Origin: Bacteroidales bacterium
GTDB taxonomy: Bacteria > Bacteroidota > Bacteroidia > Bacteroidales > WCHB1-69
Length of the DNA: 6,554 nucleotides
Direction: 5' to 3'
NCBI GenBank assembly: GCA_031264975.1
Contig: JAISDH010000195.1
Span: forward strand, 1 to 6,554
The position numbers and the translations under genes are program-made. The notes under the pieces were generated by a model. The model did not search any database, was not told the DNA's origin, and saw nothing but the letters and a program-made list of their open reading frames with translations. Every line of letters starts with the position of its first letter. Position 1 is the first letter of the stretch. Below are positions 5,676-6,554 of this stretch, piece after piece.

Positions 5676-6326
5676 ATGCGTTGGAAAGTAGTTTGCTTAC
5701 TAATTATAACAGGTAGTATATTTGCAGGGAAAAGTTGGGGGCAACAAATAGCGCTATTGAAATATCGTGGAGGCGGAGATTGGTATGCAAATCCTACTTC
5801 TCTGCCTAATTTAGTGAAGTTCTGCAATAATAATCTTGGAATGTCATTAGGAGAGCCTGCAACGGTAGAGGTCGGCAGCAAAGATATTTTCAATTATCCT
5901 TTTATTCATCTCACCGGACACGGAAATGTAATCTTTTCAGACGAGGAATGTCGTAATTTACGTACATACCTTATATCTGGAGGCTTTCTACATATTGATG
6001 ACAATTATGGATTGGACAAATTTATCCGACCTCAAATGAAAAAAGTGTTTCCGGAATTGGATTTTGTTGAATTGCCAACCAATCATCTTATTTATCACCA
6101 AAAATATAACTTTCCAATCGGATTACCCAAAGTACATGAACATGACAATAAATCGCCTCAAGGATTTGGATTGATTTATGAGGGTCGATTAGTTTGTTTT
6201 TATTCCTATGAAACTGATTTAGGCGATGGCTGGGAAGATTTTGCCGTTCACCTGGACAGCGATGAAATCCGAACAAAAGCGTTACAAATGGGCGCTAATA
6301 TAATACAATATGTCTTTACAAAATAA
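5676..6326 (+). CDS. DUF4159-family exported protein
   Basis: A 216-residue protein with an N-terminal signal peptide (MRWKVVCLLIITGSIFAG, cleavage probably near Gly22), so it should reach the periplasm. Recognisable conserved blocks are RGGGDWYANPTSL (31-43), HLTGHG (78-83), GGFLHIDDNYG (102-112) and DLGDGWED (181-188). These match my memory of the DUF4159 family, which has a GATase-like/Rossmann-type fold and no established function. The Asp/His/Gly-rich blocks could form a ligand pocket, but no catalytic triad is evident. The gene starts 4 nt after the RNase G stop and its end overlaps the following S4-domain gene, so it is an internal operon member. Why a secreted protein is coupled to two RNA-related genes is unclear. 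Confidence 0.88.
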   Translation: MRWKVVCLLIITGSIFAGKSWGQQIALLKYRGGGDWYANPTSLPNLVKFCNNNLGMSLGEPATVEVGSKDIFNYPFIHLTGHGNVIFSDEECRNLRTYLISGGFLHIDDNYGLDKFIRPQMKKVFPELDFVELPTNHLIYHQKYNFPIGLPKVHEHDNKSPQGFGLIYEGRLVCFYSYETDLGDGWEDFAVHLDSDEIRTKALQMGANIIQYVFTK

Positions 6327-6554
6327 TACAAAAATTCGTATAGACAAATGGTTATGGATGGTGCGTTTGTTCAAAACCAGAAACATGGCAAATGAGGCTT
6401 GTCATGCGGGAAAGATTAAAATAGATACGGTAAATTGTAAACCTTCTCGTGAAATACGAATAAATGATACAATACATATTCGTTTGGGACAATTGCAAAA
6501 AACAGTCAAAGTGATTGACTTCCCCAAAAATCGTATTGCCGCCAAATTTGTTCC
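6310..6554 (+). CDS. hslR: Hsp15-like S4-domain RNA-binding protein (3' end outside window)
   Basis: The first 81 codons are present and the frame is still open at the window edge. After an 8-residue lead comes the S4 domain: IRIDKWLWMVRLFKTRNMA (about 9-27), NEACHAGKIKID, then KPSREIRINDTIHIRLG. This is the pattern of Hsp15 (HslR), which binds the 50S subunit with stalled nascent chain-tRNA and assists recycling. Other short S4 proteins look similar at this end, so the symbol is tentative. The ATG at 6310 lies inside the end of the DUF4159 gene (17-nt overlap, different frame), suggesting translational coupling. The arrangement continues the run of RNA- and ribosome-related genes begun by the 29-residue protein and RNase G. 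Confidence 0.88.
   Translation, partial: MSLQNNTKIRIDKWLWMVRLFKTRNMANEACHAGKIKIDTVNCKPSREIRINDTIHIRLGQLQKTVKVIDFPKNRIAAKFV

Overview
The window looks like a chromosomal segment from a member of the Bacteroidota, probably a Bacteroidales-like or related anaerobic lineage. Four things point there: a secreted protease ending in a type IX secretion (T9SS) C-terminal sorting domain; TAnnTTTG-type -7 promoter boxes; start codons preceded by A-rich stretches instead of Shine-Dalgarno sequences; and the gene order HU-family protein / 29-residue ultra-basic protein / RNase G / DUF4159 protein / S4-domain protein, whose members are all typical of this phylum. The species cannot be named from the sequence.

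Layout. Positions 1-485 hold no credible gene. They carry dispersed-repeat material: two identical 38-bp repeat copies, one of which forms a 121-bp inverted-repeat element with a divergent inverted copy, plus a 16-bp minisatellite and a cluster of short hairpins. Positions 486-2384 (minus strand) encode a complete S8 (subtilisin-like) serine protease with signal peptide, full catalytic set and T9SS sorting domain, read from a TACCTTTG promoter box near 2454-2461. Positions 2385-3616 are a 1.2-kb non-coding stretch. It contains a chain of four perfect stem-loops (2651-2813) with an inverted copy of its linker, then AT-rich sequence with one doubtful short ORF and the promoter of the HU gene.

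From 3617 onward everything is on the plus strand and tightly packed: the HU-family DNA-binding protein, a 29-residue protein resembling the AURKAIP1/COX24 (mS38/bS22-like) ribosomal family, a 17-bp perfect-stem terminator, RNase G (GTG start), a secreted DUF4159 protein 4 nt downstream, and the start of an Hsp15-like S4 RNA-binding protein that overlaps the previous gene by 17 nt and runs off the window.

Taken together, the right half is a conserved housekeeping block concerned with nucleoid structure, ribosome composition, and rRNA or mRNA processing. The left half is an accessory-type region in which a secreted protease sits between repeat-rich spacers. No defence system, CRISPR array, tRNA, rRNA or transposase gene was seen. 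The most unusual items are the palindromic repeat chain and the tiny ribosomal-type protein, which is shorter than common gene-calling cut-offs.
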